Below, piece by piece: positions 63,561 to 64,000 of a DNA stretch of 64,000 bases. The DNA lies in NCBI GenBank assembly GCA_963575745.1, contig CAUYUJ010020593.1:268679-332678 (forward strand), written 5' to 3'. How positions within the stretch are numbered: position 1 is the first letter of the stretch; the number at the start of each line of letters is the position of its first letter. The stretch comes from Prorocentrum cordatum. Its lineage: Eukaryota > Sar > Dinophyceae > Prorocentrales > Prorocentraceae. The translations under genes and the position numbers were made by a program. The notes under the pieces are model-generated. The model worked only from the letters and a program-made list of their open reading frames with translations, searched no databases and was not told the DNA's origin.

Positions 63561-64000
63561 GAGGAAGCCGAAGACCGTCCAAAACACGCGATTTTGCCAA
63601 ACGCGGCCTCAAGCAGCCCACAGTCGTTCCAAGAAGGCCTCCGGGACACAGCACGAGGGGAAGTCCGAACAAGGCAACACAAAGTTCAACAATCTCATCT
63701 GAATCTCAATGTGTCTTGAAGATTACAAGTCATCCTCGGACGAGGTTGCGATGATGATGCTTCACGACGGCGCCCAGGCATCCCAATATAGCTCCTGCAT
63801 AATATCCCATGATGGTAGAGAGGGCGGCGGAATCAGAGGGCTAAGCCCTAAAGGAAATCGATAAGAAGATGGAGCGACCGATTGATGCTGAGAACCACTG
63901 GTAAATCGTTCCAGCCCTCTGGTGGCTTAGGGAATTCGTTACTCCAACCTGCTTCTCCTCGTTGGTGTGCACCCCCTCCCCCAGATGACCGGCGGCAAAC
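63561..64000. other. No gene recognised
   Basis: Right edge of the window. No feature supported. Confidence 0.5.

Noticed and set aside
63030-63702. 148-aa basic ORFs at the right end
   Set aside because: 42-bp satellite, open in more than one frame.

Overview
The window looks like nuclear DNA of a dinoflagellate. No host gene can be recognised. The evidence is a repeat landscape unlike bacteria or compact protists, a Ty1/copia element with a methyltransferase-like segment in its pol, a tyrosine-recombinase retroelement, and a relict spliced-leader-like sequence on the minus strand at 52635-52656. Species cannot be fixed from sequence alone; a free-living, GC-rich species such as Prorocentrum is my guess.

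Layout. 1-2600: short tandem repeats (a ~230-bp unit with hairpins, a 27-bp unit, a 115-bp unit) and microsatellites. 3020-9430: three arrays of a 90-bp minisatellite with conserved flanks. 9430-21540: GC-rich repeat-derived DNA with several small terminal-inverted-repeat elements and a 1.23-kb foldback-type element (14588-15817). 21541-30799: a nearly full-length Ty1/copia retrotransposon with 385/386-bp LTRs and a 5-bp target duplication (GGAGG), broken by frameshifts, a nonsense codon and two probable catalytic-residue losses. 30795-37140: G/C-run repeats, a 64-bp array split by an 88-nt T run, and other satellites. 37140-43706: CTC, CA, TA and CAT simple repeats plus two Stowaway-like elements. 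43704-50376, minus strand: an apparently intact tyrosine-recombinase retroelement of the PAT/Ngaro type with the A1-ORFs-B1-A2-B2 split-repeat layout and a separate 3' ORF for a C5-cytosine-methyltransferase-like protein. 50377-64000: long CTC then GGA tracts, more miniature elements, a perfect 65-bp palindrome at 55502-55566, and a 42-bp satellite near the right end.

Six families of miniature inverted-repeat elements (called A to F here) are defined by comparing copies inside the window. Most of the long open frames are by-products of repeats whose period is a multiple of three, or of CTC/GAG tracts. The only protein-coding content I can defend belongs to the two retroelements. In the tyrosine-recombinase element an upstream ORF, Gag, RT-RNase H, recombinase and methyltransferase run in one direction, with overlaps or very short gaps.
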